This document shows positions 36,807 to 46,032 of a stretch of DNA of 64,000 nt, one piece after another. The stretch spans positions 124,001 through 188,000 of the forward strand of contig JAEWCZ010000017.1 of NCBI GenBank assembly GCA_023390335.1. Reading direction: 5' to 3'. The DNA comes from Bacillota bacterium. GTDB taxonomy: Bacteria > Bacillota > Clostridia > Acetivibrionales > DSM-1351. How positions within the stretch are numbered: the first letter of the stretch is position 1; every line of letters starts with the position of its first letter. The translations under genes were made by a program, and so were the position numbers. The notes below the pieces were generated by a model that was not told the DNA's origin, did no database searches, and was given only the letters and a program-made list of their open reading frames with translations.

Positions 36807-37693
36807 ATGAAGAAGTTTGTTATTGCTCCCGACTCCTTTAAAGGAAGTATGAGTTCGATTGAGGTTTGCAATATAATAAAAACAAAGATTAAACAATTTT
36901 GTTCGGACAGCGAAGTAGTTAAATACCTATAGCTGACGGAGGAGAAGGTACTTCTGATTGTTTTATTCAACTGCTGGGAGCAGAAAAAGTTACTATTGAG
37001 TCAACAGGGCCATATAATGAAAAACTTAATAGCTATTACGCCAGAAAAGATAATACAGCTATTCTGGAGACAGCCATGTTTGCAGGCCTTCCATTAGCAG
37101 AAGGCAGGCTTAACCCTGCACTGACTAGTACTTTTGGAGTGGGTACAATGATACGCCATGCTGTAGAAAACGACTGCCGTGAAATAATTATAGGTCTTGG
37201 TGGAAGCTGTACAAACGATGCGGGTACAGGAATGGCGTGTGCTTTAGGTGTAAGGTTTATAAATATGGCAGGAGAAGAGTTTGTTCCTACAGGTGCTACA
37301 TTAGCGGAAATAGCTTATATTGATACCACTTTCGCTGATCGACTTCTGAAGAATTGTAAAATAACAGCCATGTGTGATATTGACAATCCCATGTACGGTA
37401 AAACCGGGGCGGCACACGTTTATGCTCCACAAAAAGGTGCCAACGAGGAAATGGTTTTACTGCTTGACAAAAATCTTGCAGATCTAGCCGCCACAATAAA
37501 TGATGCTGATGTTATTTTCACCGGAGAAGGGAAAATAGACGGGCAAAGCTTAAGAGGAAAGGTTGATATGGGTGTATCAGCAATTGTGAGTATTAACCGG
37601 GTAGCTTTGCCCTTCAATAAGGCAAAGCTGAGGAGTCAAAAGGACCTTGCTGATACTGTGGAAATGCTTATAAGGCTAAAGAGTATTACTTGA
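36807..37693 (+). pseudogene. Glycerate kinase, decayed by frameshift and internal deletions
   Basis: The start at 36807 (MKKFVIAPDSFKGSMSS) is the glycerate 2-kinase (GlxK/GarK) opening, but a stop arises at 36930-36932. Shifting frame there gives the continuation IADGGEGTSD to 37693. Compared with the ~375-residue family, about 45 residues containing GAAGGMG are missing before NDADVIFTGEGKIDGQS. A second block, with the conserved IVGxxxxG region, is missing before INRVALPFNKAK. Both gaps are in frame. The enzyme would lack essential parts, so it is non-functional. Normal copies phosphorylate D-glycerate. The 3' end overlaps the convergent gene by 8 bp. Confidence 0.85.
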
Positions 37694-38678
37694 AGATGAT
37701 ATCATGGTATTTGAATTTAACAGCTAAGTCGCAATCTGTTCCCGATGTATAGGAATTGTTCCCAAAAAGTTTTAAGGCATAGGGAATGTTGAAGCTGTCT
37801 CCTGTTAGGGTTGAATACAGCACCTGACAAAAGCGTTGCGTTTTGTCACAGGCTTCTTTAAACATTTCTATAAATGAAAGAGTACTTTTATGGGTATTAT
37901 CAAACGGCAAAGCCCACTCCTTTTTGGCAAGGTTCAAGTAATCCAAGCCATCCTTAAGCTTTAGCGGAAAGATTAGACTTGAAAATAGCGGAAACCCATA
38001 TATAAGTTGGTCAATGCCGGCTACACATTTTTTCTTTATACCGTGGGGGTCCCTAAGTAATTTTTCTACTGTATTCATATCCTTTATGGCTCTTGATATA
38101 AGTTTGCCTGGAATATTAAAATTAAAAACTGATGCTATAACGCTTTCATACATATCCCCGATTACGTCACGTTCCCTGACGGTAATACCTATGAGGCGAT
38201 CAATTTTTATTTCATGGACTTTTTTGTTCAATAACCGATTACACATCAATACGTCAATAGAAGTCTCAAAACGCCTGTGATAATAGTGATACAGGTTCGT
38301 GCGTGGATCTTCATCAGTTTTGAAGCCTGATTTGTAGAAAATATAAGGATGAGTAATACTGTCGAGACAGTTATGGCATAAAAAGCCCATAAAATAAACA
38401 GTAAGAACGTCTTTAACATTCCCCTCCTGCCTTAAAATGTAATCAATTATTGCTCCGAATACAAGATTCACTTTAGATATATGAAATTTTTCTCCTATAG
38501 TACCATATTTGGTTTTAGGGGACCAAGGCCAGATACCATAGTAAAAAAGTATATCGGGGCCCTGAACGCCCAGATTAAAGACGTTAATATTCCGTTCTAT
38601 AAGTTCTCTACACTCTTGGTTAGCAATAAGTTTTATAGCCTCTAAACCACAAAGGTAATGAGTAGCAAGGTTAGGCAT
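37686..38678 (-). CDS. Zinc-dependent phospholipase C-like protein
   Basis: 330 residues. The start at 38678 (MPNLATHYLCG) has GGAGG 6 bases upstream; the longer frame does not. The N-terminal half matches the zinc-dependent phospholipase C-like domain common in clostridia: MPNLATHYLCG, VFNLGVQGPDILFYY, FHISK and FLCHNCLDSITHPYI, with the histidines and aspartates in the expected spacing for metal binding. There is no signal peptide, so it is probably cytoplasmic and not a toxin. The substrate is unknown. Confidence 0.82.
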   Translation of the reverse strand: MPNLATHYLCGLEAIKLIANQECRELIERNINVFNLGVQGPDILFYYGIWPWSPKTKYGTIGEKFHISKVNLVFGAIIDYILRQEGNVKDVLTVYFMGFLCHNCLDSITHPYIFYKSGFKTDEDPRTNLYHYYHRRFETSIDVLMCNRLLNKKVHEIKIDRLIGITVRERDVIGDMYESVIASVFNFNIPGKLISRAIKDMNTVEKLLRDPHGIKKKCVAGIDQLIYGFPLFSSLIFPLKLKDGLDYLNLAKKEWALPFDNTHKSTLSFIEMFKEACDKTQRFCQVLYSTLTGDSFNIPYALKLFGNNSYTSGTDCDLAVKFKYHDIIFK

Positions 38679-38813
38679 ATTTCCTCCGCACGCTATACAG
38701 TCAGGATGTATTTGACAATTATGTATAGTATTCATTTGATATGTAAAATTATACTGCATATATTTTTTAAAGTATGCAATTGAGAAAAAGTTTAATATAA
38801 AAAATAATTTATC

Positions 38814-38873
38814 TTGACTTTAAAGTTGGTTAGTTGTATAGTTAGTTATATAAGTAATTAACCAATTAACCAA
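38814..38873 (+). promoter_or_regulatory. Promoter and operator of the first YtrA-type operon
   Basis: TTGACT (38814-38819), 17 bases, TATAGT (38837-38842). An inverted repeat TTGGTTAGTTG (38826-38836) / CAATTAACCAA (38863-38873), with one mismatch, brackets the -10, as expected for autorepression by the GntR protein encoded next. Confidence 0.75.
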
Positions 38874-38888
38874 ATAGGTGGTGATGGC

Positions 38889-39257
38889 TTGAAGTTAGAT
38901 TTCAATAATGACAAACCCATATACCTTCAACTTTCTGAGGAGTTGGAGGATGCCATTATAGCAGGGGCATACCAAGAGGAAACACAAATTCCATCCACAA
39001 CAGAGATTTCGGTAAACTACAAGATAAACCCGGCAACTGCTTTAAAGGGAATAAATATTTTAGTTGATAACGGAATTGTTTATAAGAAGAGGGGGCTTGG
39101 CATGTTTGTTGCAAATGGGGCAAAAGAAAAAATACTTGAACAGCGGAAGGTGGATTTTTTTGAAAGTTATATAAAATCTCTTGTGACAGAGGCAAAAAAG
39201 CTTTCAATCTCAAAAGAGGATATATTAAAAATGTTAGAAAGAGGGTTTGAAATATGA
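38889..39257 (+). CDS. GntR-family regulator, YtrA subfamily
   Basis: 122 residues from TTG 38889 after TAGGTGGTGATGG. The N-terminal winged helix (LDFNNDKPIYLQLSEELEDAI, IPSTTEISVNYKINPATALKG) is followed by a short helical tail rather than a ligand domain, which defines the YtrA class. It overlaps the ATPase gene by 4 bp (ATGA). YtrA-type repressors control the ABC transporter in their own operon and respond to cell-wall antibiotics in Bacillus. Confidence 0.9.
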   Translation: MKLDFNNDKPIYLQLSEELEDAIIAGAYQEETQIPSTTEISVNYKINPATALKGINILVDNGIVYKKRGLGMFVANGAKEKILEQRKVDFFESYIKSLVTEAKKLSISKEDILKMLERGFEI

Positions 39258-40105
39258 GTCAAATAGAAATCAAAAATATAACTAAAAAATTCGCAGACGT
39301 GACAGCCCTGGAAAATATCAGTCTGAAACTGGAAGAAAATAAGATTTATGGACTGCTGGGCCGTAACGGAGCAGGAAAGACAACCTTGTTGAATCTGATT
39401 ACAAACAGGATTTTCCCTACAGAAGGTGAGATTCTCGTAGAAGGTGAAAATGTTGTAGAGAATGACAAAGCATTATCAAAGATATATTTTATGACTGAAA
39501 AGAATTACTATCCTGAAAATATGACGGTAAAAAAGGCATTTAAATGGACAAAAGAATTCTATCCTGATTTTGACAGTGAATATGCTACTGACTTGTGTGA
39601 GAAGTTTTCACTGAAAATGAGTCAGAAGATAAAAACCTTGTCTACAGGTTATACCTCCATATTCAAAATGATTTTGGCATTGTCCTGCAATGTGCGTTTT
39701 ATTCTTTTGGATGAGCCTGTTCTGGGACTTGATGCAAATCATCGTGATTTGTTTTATAAAGAATTGCTTAAAAATTATAGTGAGAAGCCAAAAACTATTG
39801 TCATCTCAACACACTTGATTGAAGAGGCGGCAGACATAATAGAGGACGTTATAATAATCAAATCAGGAAAATTGATGTTGAACGAACCGGTTGAAGGCGT
39901 ACTATCACAGGGTTATGCCATAACCGGAAGTATTTCGGCAGTTGACAGTTTTACTACCGGCAAAAATGTACTTGGAGCCGATACAATGGGTGGACTCAAA
40001 TGTGCATATATACTTGGAAATTTGGATAAGACAAGTGTCCCTGACGGACTGGAAGTTACAAAACCAGATTTACAGAAACTATTTATCCACATGACTAATA
40101 AATAA
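39254..40105 (+). CDS. ABC transporter ATP-binding protein (YtrB-like)
   Basis: 283 residues. Walker A LLGRNGAGKTT lies near 34, Walker B FILLDEPVLGLD near 153. The signature LSTGY replaces the canonical LSGGQ and the switch His is in ISTH. It is translated coupled to the GntR gene. It is shorter in the C-terminal part than the second module's ATPase (299 residues). The partner permease follows 15 bp downstream. Confidence 0.9.
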   Translation: MSQIEIKNITKKFADVTALENISLKLEENKIYGLLGRNGAGKTTLLNLITNRIFPTEGEILVEGENVVENDKALSKIYFMTEKNYYPENMTVKKAFKWTKEFYPDFDSEYATDLCEKFSLKMSQKIKTLSTGYTSIFKMILALSCNVRFILLDEPVLGLDANHRDLFYKELLKNYSEKPKTIVISTHLIEEAADIIEDVIIIKSGKLMLNEPVEGVLSQGYAITGSISAVDSFTTGKNVLGADTMGGLKCAYILGNLDKTSVPDGLEVTKPDLQKLFIHMTNK

Positions 40106-40120
40106 TGGAGGGGATTATTA

Positions 40121-40852
40121 ATGAGATTAAAGACTACTTCTAAATATATATTTTCAGAGCTAAAAAACTCTGTATTATCTTTTTATTTAATTATATTAGT
40201 ACTAACAATAACGTTTACAATCATGTCTTCTTTTTTTTCATCAAAGGGTACCAGCTTATTTAACGGAATTGAAATGACGTCCGCAATATTTTTGTTTATT
40301 CTAGGGCTAAACTCTTTTAGAAGAAATTACTTATTTTTAATTTCAAATGGTGTACCAAGGAGAACCCAGTTTAAGAGCTTCTTCCTGGCTGCAATTCCAC
40401 TAACGGTAGGTATGGCGGTTATTGAAAGGGTTTTAGTAGCTATATTTAGACTAATAACAAATTATCATACTTTGTATGGTATGCTTTATCAGGACAAAAC
40501 GCAAAGTTCAGGAAATATGGTGATTTCTTTATTATGGAGCATAACACTGTATTCGTGTGTAATAACCCTTGGATATTTCATAACACTGGCATATTACAGG
40601 ATGAACAAAATACAAAAGATATTTGTATCAATCGGAGTTCCGGTCTTTTTTACAATGGTACTTCCTTATATAATTCATAACTTTTGTTCAACTACTACTG
40701 TTAATCGGGTATACAATGGAATAACTACCATGTTTGGAATAACGGGCAGCCACGGACCTATAAGTGCAGTTGGTGTATTCTTAATTGCTACGGTTCTACT
40801 GGCGGTATTTTCGTATTTATTGATAAGAAAAGCTCCCGTAAAAGATAATTAA
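40121..40852 (+). CDS. ABC transporter membrane subunit (ABC-2 type)
   Basis: 243 residues preceded by GGAGGGG. About six hydrophobic helices and no other domain. It is the last gene of the regulator-ATPase-permease operon. Substrate is unknown; by analogy it concerns wall-active compounds or envelope stress. Confidence 0.82.
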   Translation: MRLKTTSKYIFSELKNSVLSFYLIILVLTITFTIMSSFFSSKGTSLFNGIEMTSAIFLFILGLNSFRRNYLFLISNGVPRRTQFKSFFLAAIPLTVGMAVIERVLVAIFRLITNYHTLYGMLYQDKTQSSGNMVISLLWSITLYSCVITLGYFITLAYYRMNKIQKIFVSIGVPVFFTMVLPYIIHNFCSTTTVNRVYNGITTMFGITGSHGPISAVGVFLIATVLLAVFSYLLIRKAPVKDN

Positions 40853-40869
40853 AAAGATGGGTAAAAAAA

Positions 40870-40911
40870 TCGGGCAGTAATGGCGATGATGCCATTACTG
40901 CCCGAACTTTT
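40870..40911. terminator. Shared bidirectional terminator between convergent operons
   Basis: A perfect 15-bp stem TCGGGCAGTAATGGC / GCCATTACTGCCCGA (40870-40884 with 40891-40905) with loop GATGAT. An A-run before it and a T-run after it allow termination in both directions. Confidence 0.9.
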
Positions 40912-42594
40912 TTACTGATTCTGATTATTACTAAACCAGTTCAATGTGTTAGGATAGTTTGAATTTACTGCATATGAAACAATTATGTCCTTGTTGTCAT
41001 TAATTTCTATCCAGAGTTTATCTTGGGCAGGGGATGTAAGCTGTTGGTAATTTAAACTGTTAATATCCTTACGGATTTCAGTTATAAAACTTTTGAGCTT
41101 ATCTTTATCAGAAATAACGATAGATTGCTTATTCTTCTCGCTATCGTAAACTTGTATATATTTAATATCGTCTGCTTCCTGATGCAGTATCGGGAACCTT
41201 CCATTTTTGTATTCCTTGCTCTCATATATAGGGCCTAATGCAGAAGCATACAGGTTAGTATCCATATTATAATACCTGACGATTTTTTTACCGTTTTTAA
41301 GGGTATAGGCAATGTAGGTAGGGGAACCTTCCTTACTCCTGTTTTCCAGAACCATTTTGTGAAGTTCAGTGATGTTTTTTATATTTGCAGTTTCTTTATA
41401 AATAATAGAATTGTCATTTGAAGGGCTTAGATATTTTTCATTGTCTTTGTTTTCCCAAAAGTATAGGTTGTAGCCAATGTAGACGTTTTCAACCTCATCA
41501 GCAACAGGAACTTTGTTTATATATCCGAAAACATCAAACTTGATACCCAACAGTATAATTATCAATACCAGTGCATATCCCAGATAACCCTTGTAGGTAT
41601 TAAGTACTTTAAAGGTTTTGTTTGTTACCATTTGAACAACTACATAACCTATTAATGCACATAGGAAATATCCGAATATAGCAAAGGGGAGGGAGGCTCT
41701 GCTTATAGCTAAGAAATAAGCTCCCCCAACAAGTGTTGCACATACCGTTACTCCATATATAAATACAGGCCGTATAGGTTTGAAGGTTATTATATCACCT
41801 GCTGTTTCGGGTCTTCTTAGCTTGAATGCAACAAGACCTCCGACCATAAGTAGTAAGGTTAAAACTATATAACTCACAATCAACCAAGGTGTAAGCTCCC
41901 AGCTATTGCTAAAAAGCATAGCCATTGGCGTTTTGCGATAGAAGCCTGTATTTGAATAAGTTGAAAATCCATATAGCAAAGAGGATAGATTAGCTCTTAT
42001 AACCTCAAAGAAAAATACAGGAAGGAGATTTAATATATAAAGAAATACTATTTGGGCAACAGAGCTTCCTGTAAACATGCCTACAAAAATTGTCATACAC
42101 ATAAACAAAATTCCATATAAAAGGGATAGTCCGAGCCAATTGAAAATAAGTGCCGTTGTATAATAGTCAGATAAAAAGCTGAAGGAGTTCAGCAAGCCCA
42201 TAACCATAACATTTATCAATAAAGGCACAATATACAGTATCAGCGCTGAAACTAAACTGTTAAAATACAGTGCTGCCCTAGTAACGGGAAGACTGTGGTA
42301 CAAAGAAACTTGACGACCCTTTTGAATATACCTGTAGGCTAAAACTGCAATAATAACAGGAATAACAGCAGGAAACAGCAGGCTTATTCCACTATGGAAA
42401 TTCAATTCACGGGCTATTAATTCTTTAATATACCGAATATTGGAATTGTCAGTATTTATATTAAATTTCTGCATGTAATGTGCCAGAGGCATAGTAAGTA
42501 TAAGTCCTATTGCAAAAATAACACTGACCCACCAATAACGTTTAAGGTCACTTAAAATTAAGCCTTTCTTAAATAAGGATGTTTTCGATTTCAT
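40912..42594 (-). CDS. ABC transporter membrane subunit (YtrC/D-like, ABC-2 type)
   Basis: 560 residues. The N-terminal ~350 residues contain about ten hydrophobic helices. The remaining C-terminal part is hydrophilic and probably extracellular. It starts 26 bp inside the ATPase gene. It is much longer than the permease in the facing operon. Function as for the module: transport linked to a YtrA-type repressor. Confidence 0.82.
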   Translation of the reverse strand: MKSKTSLFKKGLILSDLKRYWWVSVIFAIGLILTMPLAHYMQKFNINTDNSNIRYIKELIARELNFHSGISLLFPAVIPVIIAVLAYRYIQKGRQVSLYHSLPVTRAALYFNSLVSALILYIVPLLINVMVMGLLNSFSFLSDYYTTALIFNWLGLSLLYGILFMCMTIFVGMFTGSSVAQIVFLYILNLLPVFFFEVIRANLSSLLYGFSTYSNTGFYRKTPMAMLFSNSWELTPWLIVSYIVLTLLLMVGGLVAFKLRRPETAGDIITFKPIRPVFIYGVTVCATLVGGAYFLAISRASLPFAIFGYFLCALIGYVVVQMVTNKTFKVLNTYKGYLGYALVLIIILLGIKFDVFGYINKVPVADEVENVYIGYNLYFWENKDNEKYLSPSNDNSIIYKETANIKNITELHKMVLENRSKEGSPTYIAYTLKNGKKIVRYYNMDTNLYASALGPIYESKEYKNGRFPILHQEADDIKYIQVYDSEKNKQSIVISDKDKLKSFITEIRKDINSLNYQQLTSPAQDKLWIEINDNKDIIVSYAVNSNYPNTLNWFSNNQNQ

Positions 42595-43468
42595 AACCTT
42601 TACCCCCTAATTCATAAATGAAAATTTCCTCAAGGGAAAGCGGCAGAATATCCATTACAACAGGGTTTGTCGACTTGACATGGGATATTATCGCATCCTT
42701 GTTACCTCTTACAATTAATTGCAGCACGCTTCCGTTTCGGGTATGGTGTAATACCTCACCATCCTTGAATAAATTATCTGGTGTATTACCTGAGTATGCA
42801 AGCTGAAGCTTGTGAATATCTGATTTCATGTTGTCAAGTTCACGCTCAACCATCATTTTACCCTGATATAGAATACCCACATGATCGCATATGTCTTCCA
42901 GCTCACGGAGGTTGTGGGAGGATACCAGAACCGTTGTTCCGTATTCTGCAACGTCCTGAAGTATCAGATTCCATACTTTTTTTCTCATAACCGGGTCAAG
43001 TCCGTCAACAGGTTCATCCAGTATCATTACTTTTGGCTTTGCTGAAATTCCAAGCCAGAAGGCAACCTGTTTCTGCATACCCTTTGAAAGCTTTACAACC
43101 CTTCTTTTTATATCTATTGGAAATACCTGCTTTAGAGTATTAAACCTTTCCCAGCTCCACTCAGGATACATGCTGGCATAGAAAGAAGCCATTTCCTTTA
43201 TGCTGTACTGTGAAAAGAAGAAAAGGTCGTCAGATATATAAACTATTTTGGATTTTGTTTCGGGGTTATCAAAAACGGATTTACCATCTATAGCAATGGA
43301 GCCGGACTCGTTTTTATAAATACCGGTCAAATGTTTTATCAGGGTAGTTTTACCTGAACCGTTAGGTCCCAAAAGCCCATAGACTGAACCCTCCTTTATG
43401 TGAATGTCAAGGGAATCAAGTGCTTTAAAATCCCCGTAGGATTTACTCAAAGATATAACATCAATCAT
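42569..43468 (-). CDS. ABC transporter ATP-binding protein (YtrB-like)
   Basis: 299 residues. Walker A LLGPNGSGKTT (~33), signature LSKGMQKQ (~135), Walker B VMILDEPVDGLDP and switch His in VSSHNL are all present. It overlaps the regulator by 4 bp and the permease by 26 bp, so all three are coupled. The extended C-terminus (~215-299) is typical of the class. Confidence 0.9.
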   Translation of the reverse strand: MIDVISLSKSYGDFKALDSLDIHIKEGSVYGLLGPNGSGKTTLIKHLTGIYKNESGSIAIDGKSVFDNPETKSKIVYISDDLFFFSQYSIKEMASFYASMYPEWSWERFNTLKQVFPIDIKRRVVKLSKGMQKQVAFWLGISAKPKVMILDEPVDGLDPVMRKKVWNLILQDVAEYGTTVLVSSHNLRELEDICDHVGILYQGKMMVERELDNMKSDIHKLQLAYSGNTPDNLFKDGEVLHHTRNGSVLQLIVRGNKDAIISHVKSTNPVVMDILPLSLEEIFIYELGGKGYEIENILI

Positions 43469-43845
43469 TGGGATACCTCCTTTTTCTTATAAGTGTTCTG
43501 AATTACATCGATTACTGCTTGCTGCGGTGTATGAAGAAAAATCAATTCTTCCACCGTCTTCTCAATACTTAGCAAAAGCTCTTTTCGTCTCGGGTCTATA
43601 GAGCTTTTATCCAATGGGGCTATAAAATTACCCTTGCCTTTAACCGAATAAATTATTCCCTCGGCTTCAAGATCTTTATACGCCTTCTGAATAGTATTGG
43701 GGTTTATGGTAAGAGTTTGAGCAAGCTCTCTTACAGACGGTATTTTGTCGTCAGTTTTAACAGCTCCGATTATGACTAACTCCTTAATCTTATCTTTTAT
43801 CTGTTCATAAATGGGTCTGGGGTCTTTAAAATCCAACTGTATCAT
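43465..43845 (-). CDS. GntR-family regulator, YtrA subfamily
   Basis: 126 residues. The start at ATG 43845 (MIQLDFKDPRPIYEQI) has AAGGAGG at the right spacing; the GTG two codons earlier overlaps that site. DNA-binding domain: KTDDKIPSVRELAQTLTINPNTIQKAYKDLE. It is a paralogue of the regulator at 38889 and first gene of an equivalent operon in opposite orientation. Confidence 0.92.
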   Translation of the reverse strand: MIQLDFKDPRPIYEQIKDKIKELVIIGAVKTDDKIPSVRELAQTLTINPNTIQKAYKDLEAEGIIYSVKGKGNFIAPLDKSSIDPRRKELLLSIEKTVEELIFLHTPQQAVIDVIQNTYKKKEVSQ

Positions 43846-43874
43846 AGGCACCTCCTTGTAACTGTATTAACAAT

Positions 43875-43926
43875 AATAGTACACTTAGTACAGTATTATA
43901 TTATTATCAGTTAAATAAAATGTCAA
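43875..43926 (-). promoter_or_regulatory. Promoter and operator of the second YtrA-type operon
   Basis: On the minus strand TTGACA (43926-43921), 17 bases, then TAATAT, with TATAAT a few bases on (43900-43895). A dyad centred on paired GTAC motifs lies immediately downstream (43875-43897), where the GntR repressor would block transcription. Confidence 0.6.
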
Positions 43927-43998
43927 CAATTTTTATATTAGACATATTCCTCAGATATAAACAGATATATTATAATGGTATTAACAGGAGGGGATTAA

Positions 43999-45015
43999 AT
44001 GCAAAAACCCGTAATCGGAATACCTATGGGAGATCCAGCAGGAATAGGGCCCGAAATAATAGTAAAAGCACTGGCTAATGAAGAAATATACAAAGTATGC
44101 AATCCTTTGGTAATAGGTGATGTAGGAGTTATTGAAAAGGCAGCCCGGATTTGCGGTATACAAACCAATGTAAACGCTGTAACAGGTATGGATATGATAA
44201 CTTCCGACCAAAGTACTATAAATGTTGTGGATTTAAATATAATAAATCCTGATAGTCTGGAGTATGGTAAGGTTAAGGCAGAAAATGGTCGGGCATCCTT
44301 CGAATACATAAAAAAGAGTGTGGAACTTGCTATGGGAGGAAAACTTTCTGCAATAGCAACAACCCCTATTAACAAGCCTTCACTAAAAGCGGCTGAAATA
44401 GAATTTATCGGTCATACTGAAATACTTGCCGGACTGACAGACACCAAAGACCCACTTACTATGTTTGAAGTCAGAGGAATGAGGGTGTTTTTTCTTACCC
44501 GTCATGTATCACTGAGGAAGGCTTGTGATATGGTTACAGAGGAAAGACTTCTTGATTATGTGGATAGATGTACCCAAGCCTTGCAAAGCCTTGGGATAAC
44601 AGAAGGAACAATGGCGGTGGCAGGCTTGAATCCCCATAGCGGTGACAACGGACTTTTCGGAACAGAAGAATGTGAAAGTATTACTCCTGCAATTGAAGAG
44701 GCGAAAAGGCGCGGGTTTAACGTGGAAGGTCCTGTAGGTCCTGATTCCGTATTCCATCTTGCATTGACAGGCAGATACAATTCGGTATTGTCCCTATATC
44801 ACGACCAGGGACATATAGCTACAAAAACACTGGATTTTGAAAGAACTATTGCAGTCACCTTGGGACTTCCGTTCCTACGGACATCCGTTGACCATGGAAC
44901 TGCCTATGATATTGCCGGGAAGGGGATTGCCAGTGAGATAAGCATGACGGAGGCAATACTACTTGCTGCAAAATATTCAATTCCTTACTCACAGTGGATA
45001 AAAAGAGCAGACTAA
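43999..45015 (+). CDS. pdxA: 4-hydroxythreonine-4-phosphate dehydrogenase (PdxA family)
   Basis: 338 residues after AGGAGGGG. Motifs: GIPMGDPAGIGPEI at the start, TTPINK, the metal-site GHTEIL, GLNPHSGDNGLFG and YHDQGH, with all three metal histidines present. In the DXP-dependent vitamin B6 pathway it oxidises 4-phosphohydroxythreonine. Many clostridia carry the PdxA2 form, which acts on phosphorylated erythronate or threonate with a DUF1537 kinase; no such kinase is adjacent, so the role is open. Confidence 0.9.
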   Translation: MQKPVIGIPMGDPAGIGPEIIVKALANEEIYKVCNPLVIGDVGVIEKAARICGIQTNVNAVTGMDMITSDQSTINVVDLNIINPDSLEYGKVKAENGRASFEYIKKSVELAMGGKLSAIATTPINKPSLKAAEIEFIGHTEILAGLTDTKDPLTMFEVRGMRVFFLTRHVSLRKACDMVTEERLLDYVDRCTQALQSLGITEGTMAVAGLNPHSGDNGLFGTEECESITPAIEEAKRRGFNVEGPVGPDSVFHLALTGRYNSVLSLYHDQGHIATKTLDFERTIAVTLGLPFLRTSVDHGTAYDIAGKGIASEISMTEAILLAAKYSIPYSQWIKRAD

Positions 45016-45075
45016 TATTAATTTAAAGCGTATCATATTGTATCTAAATAAAGTTATTAATTTTAGGAGGTTACT

Positions 45076-45846
45076 ATGGCAGACGTTATTGATTATAAAA
45101 TATATGGGGACGATATGCAGATAGTTGAGATAGAATTGGACCCAGCAGAAGGCGTAAGGGCAGAAGCCGGCGCAATGATGTATATGGAGGATGGCATTAT
45201 GATGCAGACCTCTACTGACGGCGGAGCTTTTAAGGGATTCAAGAGAATGCTTACCGGAGAAAGCTTCTTTATCACAACTTTTTACAATACAGGAGCATCA
45301 AAGCAGCACGTTGCATTTTCAGCACCTTACCCCGGAAAGATAATACCGTTGGATTTATCACGACTGGGAGGAAACTTTCTGTGCCAGAAGGACTCCTTTT
45401 TGTGTGCTGCCAGCGGAGTAGATATTGAGATAGCTTTTACCAGAAGGCTTGGTGCAGGCTTCTTTGGAGGAGAAGGTTTCATTCTCCAGAGGTTGGTTGG
45501 CGACGGTATGGCATTTGTCCATTCAGGGGGAACAATTATTCAGAAAAACTTGCTTCCCGGCGAAACTTTGAGAGTTGACACAGGATGTTTGGTGGCTTTT
45601 TCACCAAGCGTAGACTATGATATTCAATCAGTGGGAGGTTTCAAAAATGCCCTGTTTGGCGGAGAGGGACTATTCCTTGCAAAGCTGACAGGACCTGGTA
45701 TTGTATTCCTTCAAAGCTTACCTCTTGCCAGATTATCAGACAGACTTACATCCGCAGGAGCACGCCATCGTGATCAGCAGTCAGGTATTGCAGGTATTGG
45801 AGGCGGAATTCTTGGAGGCCTCTTTGGTGGAGATAGTAAGTATTAA
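45076..45846 (+). CDS. AIM24 / TIGR00266 family protein
   Basis: 256 residues after TTAGGAGG. The conserved AIM24 features are clear: IVEIELDPAEGVRAEAGAMM at ~18-37, a run of Gly-rich beta strands, and the tail GGGILGGLFGG. The family forms a beta-sandwich of unknown function, cytoplasmic in bacteria. No signal peptide. It stands alone with its own terminator at 45880-45925. Confidence 0.85.
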   Translation: MADVIDYKIYGDDMQIVEIELDPAEGVRAEAGAMMYMEDGIMMQTSTDGGAFKGFKRMLTGESFFITTFYNTGASKQHVAFSAPYPGKIIPLDLSRLGGNFLCQKDSFLCAASGVDIEIAFTRRLGAGFFGGEGFILQRLVGDGMAFVHSGGTIIQKNLLPGETLRVDTGCLVAFSPSVDYDIQSVGGFKNALFGGEGLFLAKLTGPGIVFLQSLPLARLSDRLTSAGARHRDQQSGIAGIGGGILGGLFGGDSKY

Positions 45847-45879
45847 GTTTTAAGACTTGGACAAAATTGTAAAATAATG

Positions 45880-45926
45880 AAGGCATTTCAAGTTCCTACT
45901 GTGGGTTCTTGGGATGCCTTTTTTAT
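45880..45926 (+). terminator. Terminator after the AIM24-like gene
   Basis: AAGGCATTTCAAG pairs with CTTGGGATGCCTT (two G-U pairs) ahead of TTTTTTATAAT. Confidence 0.75.
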
Positions 45927-45943
45927 AATATCCGAATTGATAA

Positions 45944-45972
45944 TTGACAAATTATGTATATAGAGATAACAT
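45944..45972 (+). promoter_or_regulatory. Probable promoter of the peptide cluster
   Basis: TTGACA (45944-45949), 17 bases and TAACAT (45967-45972). It is about 60 bases upstream of the exporter remnant and is the only good promoter seen before the precursor gene. Confidence 0.55.
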
Positions 45973-46032
45973 AAAATAAAAAGCATTTCCATTTTATTGA
46001 AAATAGAGTAAAAAATAACAAGCGAGGATAAT

